A stretch of DNA of 50,922 nt from Bradyrhizobium pachyrhizi (GCF_001189245.1 NZ_LFIQ01000090.1:16018-66939); one strand, 5' to 3'. Shown: positions 40,628-50,238, counted from the stretch's first letter. Numbers and translations: made by a program. Notes: generated from the letters alone by a model not told the origin.

Positions 40628-41392
40628 CTAGAGGCGATCGACGGGAACGGCGAATACATATCCGACGCCGCGCTCGGTTTGAATCATGCGCGGTGCGCTA
40701 GGATCGCGCTCAAGCTTGCGCCGAAGGCGGAGAATTTGCACGTCAATGCTACGATCAAAAACATCCTCGTGAACGCGAGTAGCATGCAGCAGTTGCTCAC
40801 GACTGAGTGGCCGCTGCGGCGCCTCCAGGAAGGCGAGCAACATTGCGTACTCACCCTTGGTCAAGGCTACTGGCAGGCCGGTGGGATCCGTAAGTTGCCG
40901 AATCCTGAGGTCGAGTTGCCAACCAGCAAAGCGAAAACGGCCACGTTCTGGATTTCGCGGCGGTGCCGTTCGTCCGGCATCGAACCGCCGGAGGACCGCA
41001 CGTACGCGCGCGAGTAGCTCGCGCAGATTGAATGGCTTAGTCAGGTAGTCGTCGGCGCCGAGTTCGAGCCCAACCACCCGGTCGATGTCGTCGCGGCGGT
41101 GGCCGGTGATAATGATTACAGGTACATCGGAGTTCAACCGCACTTCGCGCAGCAGATCCAGCCCATCCTCCAGACCCAGCCGAAGATCGAGGATCACCAG
41201 ATTGACCTCGTTGCCATCAAGTTGATGGACCATTTCCTCACGACTGGTTGCCGTCAGGGTATGGATGCCGTTCTCCTCAAAATAGTTTAGGATCATGCGC
41301 TGCAAGGCAAGATCGTCCTCCACAAGGAGAACGCACACTTGGCGATCAACGCTTCCGCAGGGCCCGTGTTCAATCAACGATGAAGCGTTCAT
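40628..41392 (-). CDS. OmpR/PhoB-family response regulator, VirG-like
   Basis: 254 residues. The receiver domain (about 18-135) has the acidic pocket VEDD near 25-27, phospho-acceptor Asp69 (VILDLRLG) and Lys119 (YLTKPF). The winged-helix DNA-binding domain (about 150-250) ends SIDVQILRLRRKLERD, TERGVGYVFAVPV. Its divergent neighbours are the MauG-like protein and a VirA-like kinase, so the three are probably one sensory unit. The ATG at 41392 was preferred because the frame upstream of it reads into the divergent gene. Only about 20 bp separates the starts, so the promoters must overlap coding sequence. Confidence 0.93.
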   Translation of the reverse strand: MNASSLIEHGPCGSVDRQVCVLLVEDDLALQRMILNYFEENGIHTLTATSREEMVHQLDGNEVNLVILDLRLGLEDGLDLLREVRLNSDVPVIIITGHRRDDIDRVVGLELGADDYLTKPFNLRELLARVRAVLRRFDAGRTAPPRNPERGRFRFAGWQLDLRIRQLTDPTGLPVALTKGEYAMLLAFLEAPQRPLSREQLLHATRVHEDVFDRSIDVQILRLRRKLERDPSAPRMIQTERGVGYVFAVPVDRL

Positions 41393-41412
41393 TGCATCCA
41401 GTCCCTTCAACG

Positions 41413-42405
41413 ATGCCAGCTGCGACAATGACCACTGCAAAAACAAGCAAGACGGCGCATATCCTGCTGGCCCTTTTTTGTCTGACCACTGACTCGATAG
41501 CGGCCGCTCAATCACCAGCCCTCCACGCTCACACCGATCGTGAGCCGATCACGCCAATTCCGGTCGCGCCGGTTCAGGACCCACAACGGGTTCTTCTTGG
41601 CGAGCGATTGTTTCGCGACCGGCGGCTATCCCATGGCGATACACATAGCTGCACGTCATGCCACGATATAGCGACCAACGGCGCTTCCGCCAATACCCGC
41701 GACGCGCCCGAGGGGCAACCGATGGCGCTCAATACGCCGACGGTCTTCAATGCAAGCTTGAATTTTCGTTTGAACTGGGAGGGGAATTTCCGTTCGCTCG
41801 AGGAAGGAGTCGAGAGCAGCCTCGGCAATTTTGCGATCATGGCATCGAGTGTTGACGAAGTCGTGAGCAAGCTTCGCGCCGATCCGGAGATGGTGCGAGA
41901 ATTTCGTGCCGCTTATGGGATAGAGCCCGACCGCACCAGCGTCCTTGATGCAATCGCGACGTACGAACGGTCGCTGGTCACGCCAGGTAGCCGGTTCGAC
42001 CGGTGGGTTGCAGGAGAAGCCGACGCTATTACTCCCGAGGAGCTGGCCGGCTATCAGGACTTCAAGTCACTTGGCTGCATTACCTGTCACCAAGGTGTTA
42101 ACGTTGGAGGCAATCTATTTCAGCGACACGGCATTTTTCATCCGTTGGGTTCACCAGAACCCGTCTTGCTTCGCGTACCCAGCTTGCGAAATGTTGCGAC
42201 CACAGCACCGTATTTTCATGACGGCAGTGCTGCCACCTTGCCGGAAGCGGTAAGGATCATGGGCTTCGCTCAGCTCGACCGTGTGCTCACGGATCAACAG
42301 ATCGCGGGCATCGTTGCCTTCCTCAACACGCTGACTGGCAGCTATCGAGGCCAGGCTTTGAGGCCGGCCGCCGTCACTCCACGCAACGGCGGCATCCCCC
42401 GATGA
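41413..42405 (+). CDS. Diheme c-type cytochrome, MauG/cytochrome c peroxidase family
   Basis: 330 residues with a signal peptide (ILLALFCLTTDSIAAAQ) and two c-type heme motifs: CTSCH (Cys80, Cys83, His84) and CITCH (Cys222, Cys225, His226). This is the layout of bacterial cytochrome c peroxidases and MauG. Conserved segments include LLGERLFRDRRLS, NTPTVFNASLNFRLNWEGN, VLDAIATYERSL, VPSLRNVATTAPYFHDGSA and MGFAQLDRVLTDQQIAGIVA. Periplasmic; it reduces peroxide or oxidises a protein substrate. The start is uncertain (41380, 41413 or 41428). Its stop overlaps the start of the kinase gene by 4 bases (ATGA), so expression is coupled, which hints that this protein feeds the sensor or is its main output. 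Confidence 0.92.
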   Translation: MPAATMTTAKTSKTAHILLALFCLTTDSIAAAQSPALHAHTDREPITPIPVAPVQDPQRVLLGERLFRDRRLSHGDTHSCTSCHDIATNGASANTRDAPEGQPMALNTPTVFNASLNFRLNWEGNFRSLEEGVESSLGNFAIMASSVDEVVSKLRADPEMVREFRAAYGIEPDRTSVLDAIATYERSLVTPGSRFDRWVAGEADAITPEELAGYQDFKSLGCITCHQGVNVGGNLFQRHGIFHPLGSPEPVLLRVPSLRNVATTAPYFHDGSAATLPEAVRIMGFAQLDRVLTDQQIAGIVAFLNTLTGSYRGQALRPAAVTPRNGGIPR

Positions 42406-44882
42406 AATTCCTCCCCGTTGGCCTCGGGTTCACGCTGCTGCTCGCGCTCCTGACTTGGTTACTGCTGCGAGGAATCGATACGAACGCACCCAAATACGCC
42501 ATGGCACTTCGCGCGTTCGACGACTACGCGCTGGCCGAAACCTCACTTCATCGCGACGTTCTCCAGGCGCGCGCGGGCCTGCTTCGCGACTACGACAGTT
42601 TTTCCGGCGCCGTGCAGGCGATGCGGGTCGCGGTGGCCCAGCTTCGGTCCTACGCTCAAGCCGAGGGACTTGATACGCGGCCGGTTGACAGGCTCGAAGC
42701 GTCGGTCGCCCAGCAGGAAGACCTGATGGAGCTGTTCAAGACCAACAATGCTCTCCTGCAAAACTCGCTGTCCTTTGTCGCTCTCGTGAGCACCGATCCG
42801 GCTTCCCGTAGCCACGACGCTCAACTCGCGCCGGCGATGAGTGCGCTGGCGGCCGCGGTCCTCTACCTCGCGCGCGACAGATCGTCGGTTGCCGTCAAGG
42901 CGCTCCAGGATCGCATCGACCTGTTCGCTGCGCTGGCCCCCACGGCCGGGCCAGACGCGGACACAGCTCGCGCAATGCTAGCGCACACTCGCTTGCTGCA
43001 TGATTTGCTGCCCGCCGTCGATGAAACCCTCCGAACCTTCACTGCCATACCCGACGCACAACCCCTCGAAGAGACCCGCGTGCTGTTTGCCCGCCATCGC
43101 TCCGTGGTTGAAGCCGGCGAACAGCGTTTCCGGCTGCTTCTGTACCTGGTATCACTGCTACTGCTCATCATGCTCGCGCTTCTCGGCCTGCGGCTGCGTG
43201 CCCGTGCTATCGCGTTGCGAACGCGAGCAGCCCTTGAGCATGTCATAGCCGAGAATTCGACGAGCCTCATCAATTGCTCGCCGGCCGAAGCTACCGAGCG
43301 GCTGAAGCAAGTGTTGGGCGAGTTCGGTCGTTTGATTAACGCTGATCGCGCCTACGTAGTGCTTGGCGAAAATCCGGTTCGCGTGCATACCTGGTCGAGG
43401 TCCGGAGAGGCGTTTCCACCGGGCTGGCCCCAACGGGCACTGGGATTGTCCGAACAGCTCGGCGTGGCTGAGCCGGACAACGTCGCCGTTACGGATATTG
43501 CCGCGCTACCACCTGGTCCAGTCAAGGAAGCGTTGACGAAGGCCGGCGCACGCGCATGGGTCAGCGTGCCTCTCGTCCGACCCGGTCGGCTGATCCGAAG
43601 CATCATGGGCTTTGACTACTCTAAACCGATACGAAACTGGAACTATCCGGCGCCGATTGTGCGACTCGCAGGTGACGCGGTGGCCAATGCGGTCGAACGT
43701 GAATTTCTCGAGCGCGACAAGGCGAAACTCACGGTGCGGCTGGAACGGGCGCGTCGAATGCAAATGGTCGGGTCGCTCGCAAGCGGAATTGCACACAACT
43801 TCAACAATATCATTGGCGCGATTGTTGGCTACTCGGAGATGATTGAGCCGCATCTCACGCGTGGCAGCAAGCCGACCCGGCATATTGAGGAAATACGGCG
43901 GGCGGCGGAGCGCGGCCGCGACCTGGTCGACAACATCCTCACATTCGGACGACGGACCGATACACTCACCCGTCCGGTGCAGGTGCGCATGCTCCTGGAC
44001 GAGGCAGCGTCACTTCTGCGCGCCTCGTTTCCCTCCGGCGTCGAGCTCGTCTTCGACGAGGTTTCGCCCGACCTCGCGGTATCGGGCCAGCCAGCGCAGC
44101 TGCAGCAGGTCATTATCAATCTATGCACCAATGCCGCGCAGGCGATGGCGGACGGCGGTTGCATTCGCGTGACCGCGGTGCACCGCGAAGTGACCACGTT
44201 CCTTCGAATGAGCGACGGTGAACTCTCGCGGGGCCGCTATGCATGCATTGCCGTCAGCGACAGCGGACGTGGATTCGACAAGCGTGTGGCGCGCCGAATA
44301 TTCGAGCCGTTTTTCACGACCCGATTGGGAGGCACCGGCCTCGGTCTCGCAACCGTTCGCGAGATCGTGCGTGATCATGAAGGAGCCATCGATGTGCAAA
44401 GCGAGCCCGGACGCGGAAGCCGCTTTGAGATATGTCTGCCGGCGCTGGCGGCAGACAGCGCTGCAACGGCCGGGCAGCCATCACTCCCGCTCGGGCGCGG
44501 CGAGACGGTGATGATCGTCGAGAGCGAGTCAGACCACCTCCTGCAGGACGAAGAAAGGCTCGCTGCACTCGGATACGAACCGGTGGGGTTCGAGCAGGGA
44601 GACGATGCACTCGGAGCATGCCGTTCCGAGCCCGATCGATTCGATGTGTTTCTGGTCACGCAGGGGGCGCAGACCCACGCCAGCCTGGACCTCGCACGGG
44701 CTTTACACCGCATCGCACCGCTCCGGCCGGTGCTGCTCGCCGCCGCTTCCACGATCGATGTCAGCGTCAATGCATTGACCGAGGCTGGAATTTCCGAGGT
44801 GCTGCGCTGGCCATTGACAAGCAGCGAACTCGCAGCAGCGCTGGCGCGTAGCCTTCGCAGGTCCGGCACGTTACAATTGTAA
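42402..44882 (+). CDS. VirA-like sensor histidine kinase with degenerate receiver
   Basis: 826 residues, membrane-bound. TM1 is at about 6-23 and TM2 at about 246-266; the periplasmic part between them is all helical, as in the DAHL sensor domain of VirA-like kinases. A GAF-like domain spans about 275-435. The phospho-acceptor is His465 in GSLASGIAHNFNN. The ATPase has NLCTNAAQAM (N box), SDSGRGFD, FEPFFTT and GGTGLGLATV. The last 120 residues have the receiver fold (ETVMIVESESDHLLQDEERL, ALGYEPVGFEQG), but where the phospho-Asp should be they read VFLVTQGA, so this receiver cannot be phosphorylated in the usual way. The partner is probably the divergent VirG-like regulator. The gene overlaps the MauG-like gene by 4 bases. 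Confidence 0.92.
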   Translation: MKFLPVGLGFTLLLALLTWLLLRGIDTNAPKYAMALRAFDDYALAETSLHRDVLQARAGLLRDYDSFSGAVQAMRVAVAQLRSYAQAEGLDTRPVDRLEASVAQQEDLMELFKTNNALLQNSLSFVALVSTDPASRSHDAQLAPAMSALAAAVLYLARDRSSVAVKALQDRIDLFAALAPTAGPDADTARAMLAHTRLLHDLLPAVDETLRTFTAIPDAQPLEETRVLFARHRSVVEAGEQRFRLLLYLVSLLLLIMLALLGLRLRARAIALRTRAALEHVIAENSTSLINCSPAEATERLKQVLGEFGRLINADRAYVVLGENPVRVHTWSRSGEAFPPGWPQRALGLSEQLGVAEPDNVAVTDIAALPPGPVKEALTKAGARAWVSVPLVRPGRLIRSIMGFDYSKPIRNWNYPAPIVRLAGDAVANAVEREFLERDKAKLTVRLERARRMQMVGSLASGIAHNFNNIIGAIVGYSEMIEPHLTRGSKPTRHIEEIRRAAERGRDLVDNILTFGRRTDTLTRPVQVRMLLDEAASLLRASFPSGVELVFDEVSPDLAVSGQPAQLQQVIINLCTNAAQAMADGGCIRVTAVHREVTTFLRMSDGELSRGRYACIAVSDSGRGFDKRVARRIFEPFFTTRLGGTGLGLATVREIVRDHEGAIDVQSEPGRGSRFEICLPALAADSAATAGQPSLPLGRGETVMIVESESDHLLQDEERLAALGYEPVGFEQGDDALGACRSEPDRFDVFLVTQGAQTHASLDLARALHRIAPLRPVLLAAASTIDVSVNALTEAGISEVLRWPLTSSELAAALARSLRRSGTLQL

Positions 44883-45037
44883 CACGATAACCATCGCCTG
44901 AAATCCTTTCGTAGCGGGGAGCGGCCACTCTGGCGGCTCAACTTTGTACGCGCGTGCGCAGATTGCCGCGGACGCGAACAGAGCAAGCAAGCGCGCGCAA
45001 ATGCGCTGACTATCGATTTTTCGAAAGGATCATCATC

Positions 45038-46633
45038 ATGGCTACTACAGCTTTCTTTCGCGCCCGCCAGCTGACAGTGTTCGGCGACAACCTCAACAAC
45101 ACGATCATCGCCAGCCGCGATGCGGCCGGCAACGTCCTCGTTAACGGCGGGGCCGTACGCGTCCTGGGCGGCACCTCGACGGTTGCCAACACGTCACAGA
45201 TTCAGATGTTCGGCCAGGGCGGCGACGACACGATCGCGCTCGACGAGGCAAATGGCCCGCTGCCGGCCGCCCTGATGTTCGGTGGCGCGGGCAACGACGT
45301 GTTGAAGGGCGGTTCCGGCAACGATCAGCTCTTCGGCGGCTCGGGCAATGATACGCTCCTCGGCAAAGGCGGTAACGACCTGTTGTTCGGCGGCTCGGGC
45401 GACGACACGCTGACCGGCGGCGCCGGCGACGACCAGATGTTCGGCGAGGCCGGCAACGATCGCATGATCTGGAATCCGGGCGACGGTACCGACCTGATGG
45501 AAGGCGGCGATGGCAATGACACTGCCGAGGTCAATGGCGGCAACGGCTCGGAGACTTTTACCATCACCGCCAACGGGGCTCGCGTGCGTTTCGATCGCAT
45601 CACCCCGGGTCCGTTCTCCGTCGACATCGGCACCACGGAGAGCCTTGTTGTCAATGCCAATGGCGGCGACGACGTCATCACGGCCGGAAACGGCCTTTCC
45701 ACCCTTATCCAGCTCACCATCGATGGCGGAGCGGGCAATGACACCATCACCGGCGGCGACGGCAACGACAGGCTGCTCGGCGGTGACGGAAATGATCTGA
45801 TCACCGGCGGGCGCGGCAATGACACGGCGCTCCTCGGCAACGGCGATGACACGTTCATCTGGAATCCGGGCGACGCCAGCGACATTGTCGAGGGCGGTGA
45901 GGGTAGCGATACGCTTGTGTTCAACGGCGCCAACATTGTCGAGCAATTCACTGTATCCGCCAACGGTCCGCGCGCCAGGGTGACGCGCGACATCGGCGGT
46001 GTTGTGATGGATGTCAAGGGGACCGAGAGGATCGACATCAACGCCTTGGGTGGTGCCGACACCATCACCGTCAACGATCTCAGCGGAACCGATGTCGGTC
46101 TGGTCAATGTCAATCTCGGCGTGGGCGGAGCCCCCGACAACGTGGCCGACACGGTCGTCATCAACGCGACCAACGGCGATGACGTGATCTCGATCAACAA
46201 CGACAACGGCGTGGTGACGATATCGGGCCTCGCCAGCGAGGTGAGGATCGCCAATTTCGACGCCAACGATACGATCGTCGTCAACGGTCTTGGCGGGGAC
46301 GACGTCGTCGTGGGCGCTGGGCTGAGCGGTATGCAGCTCGTCGCCCATGGTGATGATGGCAACGACGTTCTGATCGGCAGCCCCGGCAATGACACGCTGG
46401 CCGGCGGGGCGGGAGACGACGTGCTGATCGGCCTCGGGGGACATGATTCCCTGGATGGCGGCCCCGGTTCGAACACCGTGCTCAACTCGCTCGCGGCGAC
46501 CGGTCCGAATGCCGCCCTGCTCAGCCAGTTCATGGCCTCGAGCTTCGTGTCGGCGGGTGGCGGTCAAGGTGCAACGCCGGTTGCCGATCCACCGTCCGCC
46601 CAGCAGCCATTGCTGGCGCACCCCCACGCCTGA
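45038..46633 (+). CDS. RTX calcium-binding repeat protein, type I secretion substrate
   Basis: 531 residues, acidic and Gly/Asp/Asn-rich, without a Sec signal. RTX nonapeptide repeats GGxGxDxLx occur in clusters at about residues 80-155 (GGAGNDVLKGGSGNDQLFGG), 235-290 and 455-490; each cluster binds calcium as a beta-roll after export. Between them are repeated modules of about 100 residues containing MIWNPGDGTD or FIWNPGDASD, then FTITANGARVR or FTVSANGPRAR. No catalytic domain was seen, so it may be an adhesin or surface-layer protein. The C-terminus (about 30 residues, Ala/Ser/Pro-rich) should hold the secretion signal. Its ribosome site is AAAGGATCATCATC. It lies 25 bp upstream of the exporter ATPase in one operon. 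Confidence 0.93.
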   Translation: MATTAFFRARQLTVFGDNLNNTIIASRDAAGNVLVNGGAVRVLGGTSTVANTSQIQMFGQGGDDTIALDEANGPLPAALMFGGAGNDVLKGGSGNDQLFGGSGNDTLLGKGGNDLLFGGSGDDTLTGGAGDDQMFGEAGNDRMIWNPGDGTDLMEGGDGNDTAEVNGGNGSETFTITANGARVRFDRITPGPFSVDIGTTESLVVNANGGDDVITAGNGLSTLIQLTIDGGAGNDTITGGDGNDRLLGGDGNDLITGGRGNDTALLGNGDDTFIWNPGDASDIVEGGEGSDTLVFNGANIVEQFTVSANGPRARVTRDIGGVVMDVKGTERIDINALGGADTITVNDLSGTDVGLVNVNLGVGGAPDNVADTVVINATNGDDVISINNDNGVVTISGLASEVRIANFDANDTIVVNGLGGDDVVVGAGLSGMQLVAHGDDGNDVLIGSPGNDTLAGGAGDDVLIGLGGHDSLDGGPGSNTVLNSLAATGPNAALLSQFMASSFVSAGGGQGATPVADPPSAQQPLLAHPHA

Positions 46634-46658
46634 CCGACCGTCGCCCTGGAGAAAACCA

Positions 46659-48800
46659 ATGAGCACCGAAGCCAGCGCCGCAAAGCCGGCCGATCCTGGT
46701 CTCGAAGCGCTAGTGACGCTGCTGCATCTCCAGGGCGTCGCGGCCGATGCCGGACAAATCGCGCATCGGCTGGGAACGGACAAGATAGGCGCACCGGAGA
46801 TGCTCCGGTGCGCCAGGGATCTCGGACTCAAGGCGCGGGTCTGCCGGACCGACTGGTTGCGGCTTGCGAGCACACCGCTGCCCGCCATTGCTCCCCTGCG
46901 CGATGGCGGGTTCCTGCTGCTCGCCAAGGCTGACGAGGAAAAAGTCCTGGTCCATTCGCCGCTGCAGCGCCGGCCCATCTTGATGACGCGGGACGAGCTT
47001 CTGGCGATCTGGGACGGCGGTCTGATCCTGATGACCCGCCGTGCCGGATTGGCGGACGTCACCCGGACGTTCAACATCACCTGGTTCCTGGCGGCAATCC
47101 ACAAATATCGTCGTCTTCTGAGCGAGGTCCTGCTCGCCTCGTTCTTCCTGCAACTGCTGGGGCTGGTCTCACCGCTGTTCTTCCAGGTCGTCATTGACAA
47201 GGTGCTGGTGCATCGCTCCCTGAGCACCCTCGACGTCCTCGTTCTTGGATTGGTCACCGTCTCGGTGTTCGAGACCGTCCTGGCAATCCTCCGGACGTAT
47301 CTGTTCGCGCACACGACCAATCGCATCGACGTCGAACTCGGGGCGCGTCTCTTTCGCCACCTACTGGCTTTGCCAATGGCCTATTTCCAGGCGCGGCGTG
47401 TCGGCGATTCGGTCGCGCGGGTGCGCGAGCTGGAGAACATCCGAAATTTCCTCACCAGCTCGGCGCTTACACTGGTCATCGATCTCCTGTTCACTTTCGT
47501 CTTTGTGGCGGTGATGTTTCTCTACTCACCGCTCCTCAGCTGGATCGTGCTGGCTTCCTTCCCGTTCTATATCGCGATCTCGGCGGGGGCGACGCCGCTG
47601 TTTCGGCGGCGCCTCGACGAGAAGTTCCGGCGCGGTGCCGAGAACCAGGCCTTCCTGGTCGAGAGCGTGACCGGAATCGAGACGCTCAAGGCCATGGCGG
47701 TTGAGCCGCAGATGCAGCGCCGCTGGGAGGAGCAGCTCGCCGGCTACGTTACCGCAAGCTTCCGGGTCCTGAGCCTTGGCAACAGCGCGAGCCAGACGGT
47801 CCAGCTGGTGAACAAGATCGCTACGGCCGGCATCCTGTATTGCGGCGCGAGGCTCGTGATCGACGGCAGCCTCACCGTCGGCGAACTCGTCGCCTTCAAT
47901 CTCCTGGCGGGAAGGGTGAGCGCGCCGGTCCTGCGGCTCGCCCAGCTTTGGCAGGACTTCCACCAGGCGCGGCTCTCGATAGCGCGGCTAGGCGATATCC
48001 TCAATACGACCGCGGAGCCGACCTATGCGGCCGGACGTGCACGGCTGCCGGCGATCCGCGGCGATATCGAGTTCGACCACGTCTCGTTCCGCTACCGCGT
48101 CGACGGCCAGGAGGTCCTGCACGATATCTGCTTCGACGTCCCGGCCGGCCAGACGGTTGGCATCGTCGGCCCCTCCGGGTCCGGTAAGAGCACGATCACA
48201 AAGCTGGTCCAGCGCCTCTACGTCCCGGAGCGCGGACGGGTGCTGGTGGATGGAATGGATATCGCAATGGCCGATCCCGCCTGGTTGCGCCGTCAGATCG
48301 GCGTGGTCCTGCAGGAGAACGTGCTGTTCAACCGCTCGGTGCGCGACAATATCGCGCTCGCAGACCCGACGATGCCGATGGAGCGCATCGTCGCCGCCGC
48401 TCGGCTCGCCGGTGCTCACGAGTTCATCCTCGAGCTTGCCGAGGGGTATGACACCGTGGTCGGCGAGCGTGGATCCACGCTGTCGGGCGGCCAGCGCCAG
48501 CGCGTCGCGATCGCGCGCGCGCTCGTCAACGATCCACGCATCCTGATCTTTGACGAGGCCACCAGCGCCCTCGACTATGAGAGCGAGCGTATCATTCAGC
48601 AGAATATGAGGGCGATCGCTAGCGGGCGCACGGTGCTGGTGATCGCGCACCGGCTTTCAACTGTTCGCACGGCAGACCGCATTGTGACGCTTGATCGCGG
48701 CCGCCTTGTCGAGGATGGCAGCCACGACGTGCTCATCAAGAGCGGCGGCCGCTATGCATCGTTGCACCGGCTGCAAGGGGGACTCCATGAAGCCGGCTGA
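46659..48800 (+). CDS. Type I secretion ABC transporter (HlyB/PrtD class) with C39-like domain
   Basis: 713 residues. Residues 15-135 form a C39-peptidase-like domain: VTLLHLQGVAADAGQIAHRL lacks the catalytic Cys, so it binds rather than cuts, as in HlyB. Six membrane segments follow at about 155-430. The ATPase at about 465-705 has Walker A VGPSGSGKST, signature LSGGQRQRVAIARAL, Walker B ILIFDEATSALD and switch His in VIAHRLSTVRTA. It energises export of the RTX protein encoded just upstream. TGGAGAAAACC precedes the ATG at 46659. Its end overlaps the membrane-fusion gene by 14 bases, so the two are coupled. Confidence 0.95.
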   Translation: MSTEASAAKPADPGLEALVTLLHLQGVAADAGQIAHRLGTDKIGAPEMLRCARDLGLKARVCRTDWLRLASTPLPAIAPLRDGGFLLLAKADEEKVLVHSPLQRRPILMTRDELLAIWDGGLILMTRRAGLADVTRTFNITWFLAAIHKYRRLLSEVLLASFFLQLLGLVSPLFFQVVIDKVLVHRSLSTLDVLVLGLVTVSVFETVLAILRTYLFAHTTNRIDVELGARLFRHLLALPMAYFQARRVGDSVARVRELENIRNFLTSSALTLVIDLLFTFVFVAVMFLYSPLLSWIVLASFPFYIAISAGATPLFRRRLDEKFRRGAENQAFLVESVTGIETLKAMAVEPQMQRRWEEQLAGYVTASFRVLSLGNSASQTVQLVNKIATAGILYCGARLVIDGSLTVGELVAFNLLAGRVSAPVLRLAQLWQDFHQARLSIARLGDILNTTAEPTYAAGRARLPAIRGDIEFDHVSFRYRVDGQEVLHDICFDVPAGQTVGIVGPSGSGKSTITKLVQRLYVPERGRVLVDGMDIAMADPAWLRRQIGVVLQENVLFNRSVRDNIALADPTMPMERIVAAARLAGAHEFILELAEGYDTVVGERGSTLSGGQRQRVAIARALVNDPRILIFDEATSALDYESERIIQQNMRAIASGRTVLVIAHRLSTVRTADRIVTLDRGRLVEDGSHDVLIKSGGRYASLHRLQGGLHEAG

Positions 48801-50238
48801 ACAGGCGATCGCTGCCCGGGTCGCGCGACGCGTCGTCCCGCATTCCAATGCGCGGCGCCGCCTCGAAGAACTGGCATTTCTGCCGGCCGCGCTCGAAATC
48901 GTGGAAACGCCGCCCTCACCAATCGGCCGTGCGATTAGCGCCGCCATTATTGTGTTGTTCTGTGCGGCGCTAGGCTGGGCCTGGTGGGGCACGGTCGACA
49001 TCGTTGCGTCGGCGACTGGTAAGATCCTGCCGGGAGGCAGGGTCAAAGTCATCCAGCCGTTCGAGACCGGGGTTGTGCGTGTGATCCGGGGGCAAGACGG
49101 GATGACGGTTAAGGCCGGTGACGTTCTGATCGAACTCGATCCGACGGCCAACGGGGCCGAGCGCGATCGCCTGCGTAGCGACCTCTTGGCCGAGCGGCTC
49201 AATATCGCGCGGCTGCGGGCGGCGCTCGGCGCTGGCGATGATCCGCTCGCCGAATTCAAGGCCCCCGCCGGCGCAGATCCGGAACTGATCGGAATTCAGC
49301 GTCAGCTCCTGCTGAACCAGGTGACCGAGCATCGCGCCAAGATTGCTGCGCTCGTCCGTCAACAAGCGCAGAAGGAAGCCGAGCAGGCCACGATCGCAGC
49401 GACGATCCACAAGCTCGAAACGATCCTTCCGGTCATCCAGTCACGCGTCGACATTCGCAAGACGCTTGTGGACAAGGAATTGGGTTCGAAGCTCAGCTAT
49501 TTCGAGGTGTTGCAGCTGCTGGTCGAGCAGCAGGAGGAGTTCGGCGTTCAGAATAGCCACCTGCGAGAGACGGAGGCCGCGATTGCCGCGATTCGCGAAA
49601 CGCGTGGTCAAGCGGTAGCGGAATATCGGCGCACGATCTCCGACGAACTTGCCAAGGCGGAGCAGAAGGCGAACGGCCTCACCCAGGACCTGATCAAGGC
49701 CGAACAGCGGATGAAACTTCAACTGCTCACCGCTCCCGTTGATGGCGTGGTACAGCAGCTAGCGATCCACACGGTCGGCGGCGTGGTCACGCCGGCGCAG
49801 CCTCTGCTCGTGATCGTGCCGAGTGACAGCCGGCTGGAGATCGAGGCGATGGTGCCGAACAGCGACATCGGCTTTGTGCACGCTGGACAAGACGCCGAGA
49901 TCAAGGTCGACACCTTCAATTTCACGCGCTACGGCCTCCTGCATGGCGAGGTTCTTTCAGTTTCACAGGACGCACTGATCAGCGACCGCGAACAACAGCG
50001 CCCCGGTGACCCGGCGCCGAGATCTCCGAACGAGACCAGTGAGCCGAAGGGACAGCAACTGAACTACGCCGCGCGCATTTCGCTTGATCGCGACTGGATG
50101 CAGGTCGAAGGCAGGATCGTCAGACTGTCACCCGGCATGGCCGTGACGGTCGAGATCAAGACCGGATCGCGGAACATCCTGAGCTACCTGCTTTCGCCCT
50201 TGCGTCGCTACCGCCAGGAAGCGCTCCGTGAGCGTTAA
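48787..50238 (+). CDS. HlyD-family membrane fusion protein of the type I exporter
   Basis: 483 residues. A short cytoplasmic N-terminus is followed by one membrane span (AISAAIIVLFCAALGWAWWG, about residues 50-69), then the periplasmic barrel start VIQPFETGVVRVI, a long alpha-helical hairpin (about 125-320, coiled coil in QQAQKEAEQATIAATIHKLE and QEEFGVQNSHLRETEAAI), and the return lipoyl/barrel part LLTAPVDGVVQQLAIHTVGG and MAVTVEIKTGSRNILSYL. This bridges the ABC exporter and an outer-membrane TolC-like channel. The start codon at 48787 lies inside the end of the ABC gene, with AAGGGGG upstream. No TolC-family gene follows, so an outer-membrane partner must be elsewhere. Confidence 0.95.
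   Translation: MKPAEQAIAARVARRVVPHSNARRRLEELAFLPAALEIVETPPSPIGRAISAAIIVLFCAALGWAWWGTVDIVASATGKILPGGRVKVIQPFETGVVRVIRGQDGMTVKAGDVLIELDPTANGAERDRLRSDLLAERLNIARLRAALGAGDDPLAEFKAPAGADPELIGIQRQLLLNQVTEHRAKIAALVRQQAQKEAEQATIAATIHKLETILPVIQSRVDIRKTLVDKELGSKLSYFEVLQLLVEQQEEFGVQNSHLRETEAAIAAIRETRGQAVAEYRRTISDELAKAEQKANGLTQDLIKAEQRMKLQLLTAPVDGVVQQLAIHTVGGVVTPAQPLLVIVPSDSRLEIEAMVPNSDIGFVHAGQDAEIKVDTFNFTRYGLLHGEVLSVSQDALISDREQQRPGDPAPRSPNETSEPKGQQLNYAARISLDRDWMQVEGRIVRLSPGMAVTVEIKTGSRNILSYLLSPLRRYRQEALRER

Noticed and set aside
45194..47326. 710-codon minus-strand frame across the RTX and exporter genes
   Set aside because: Shadow of the RTX repeats; its apparent Val/Ala repeats are the reverse reading of GGxGxD codons.
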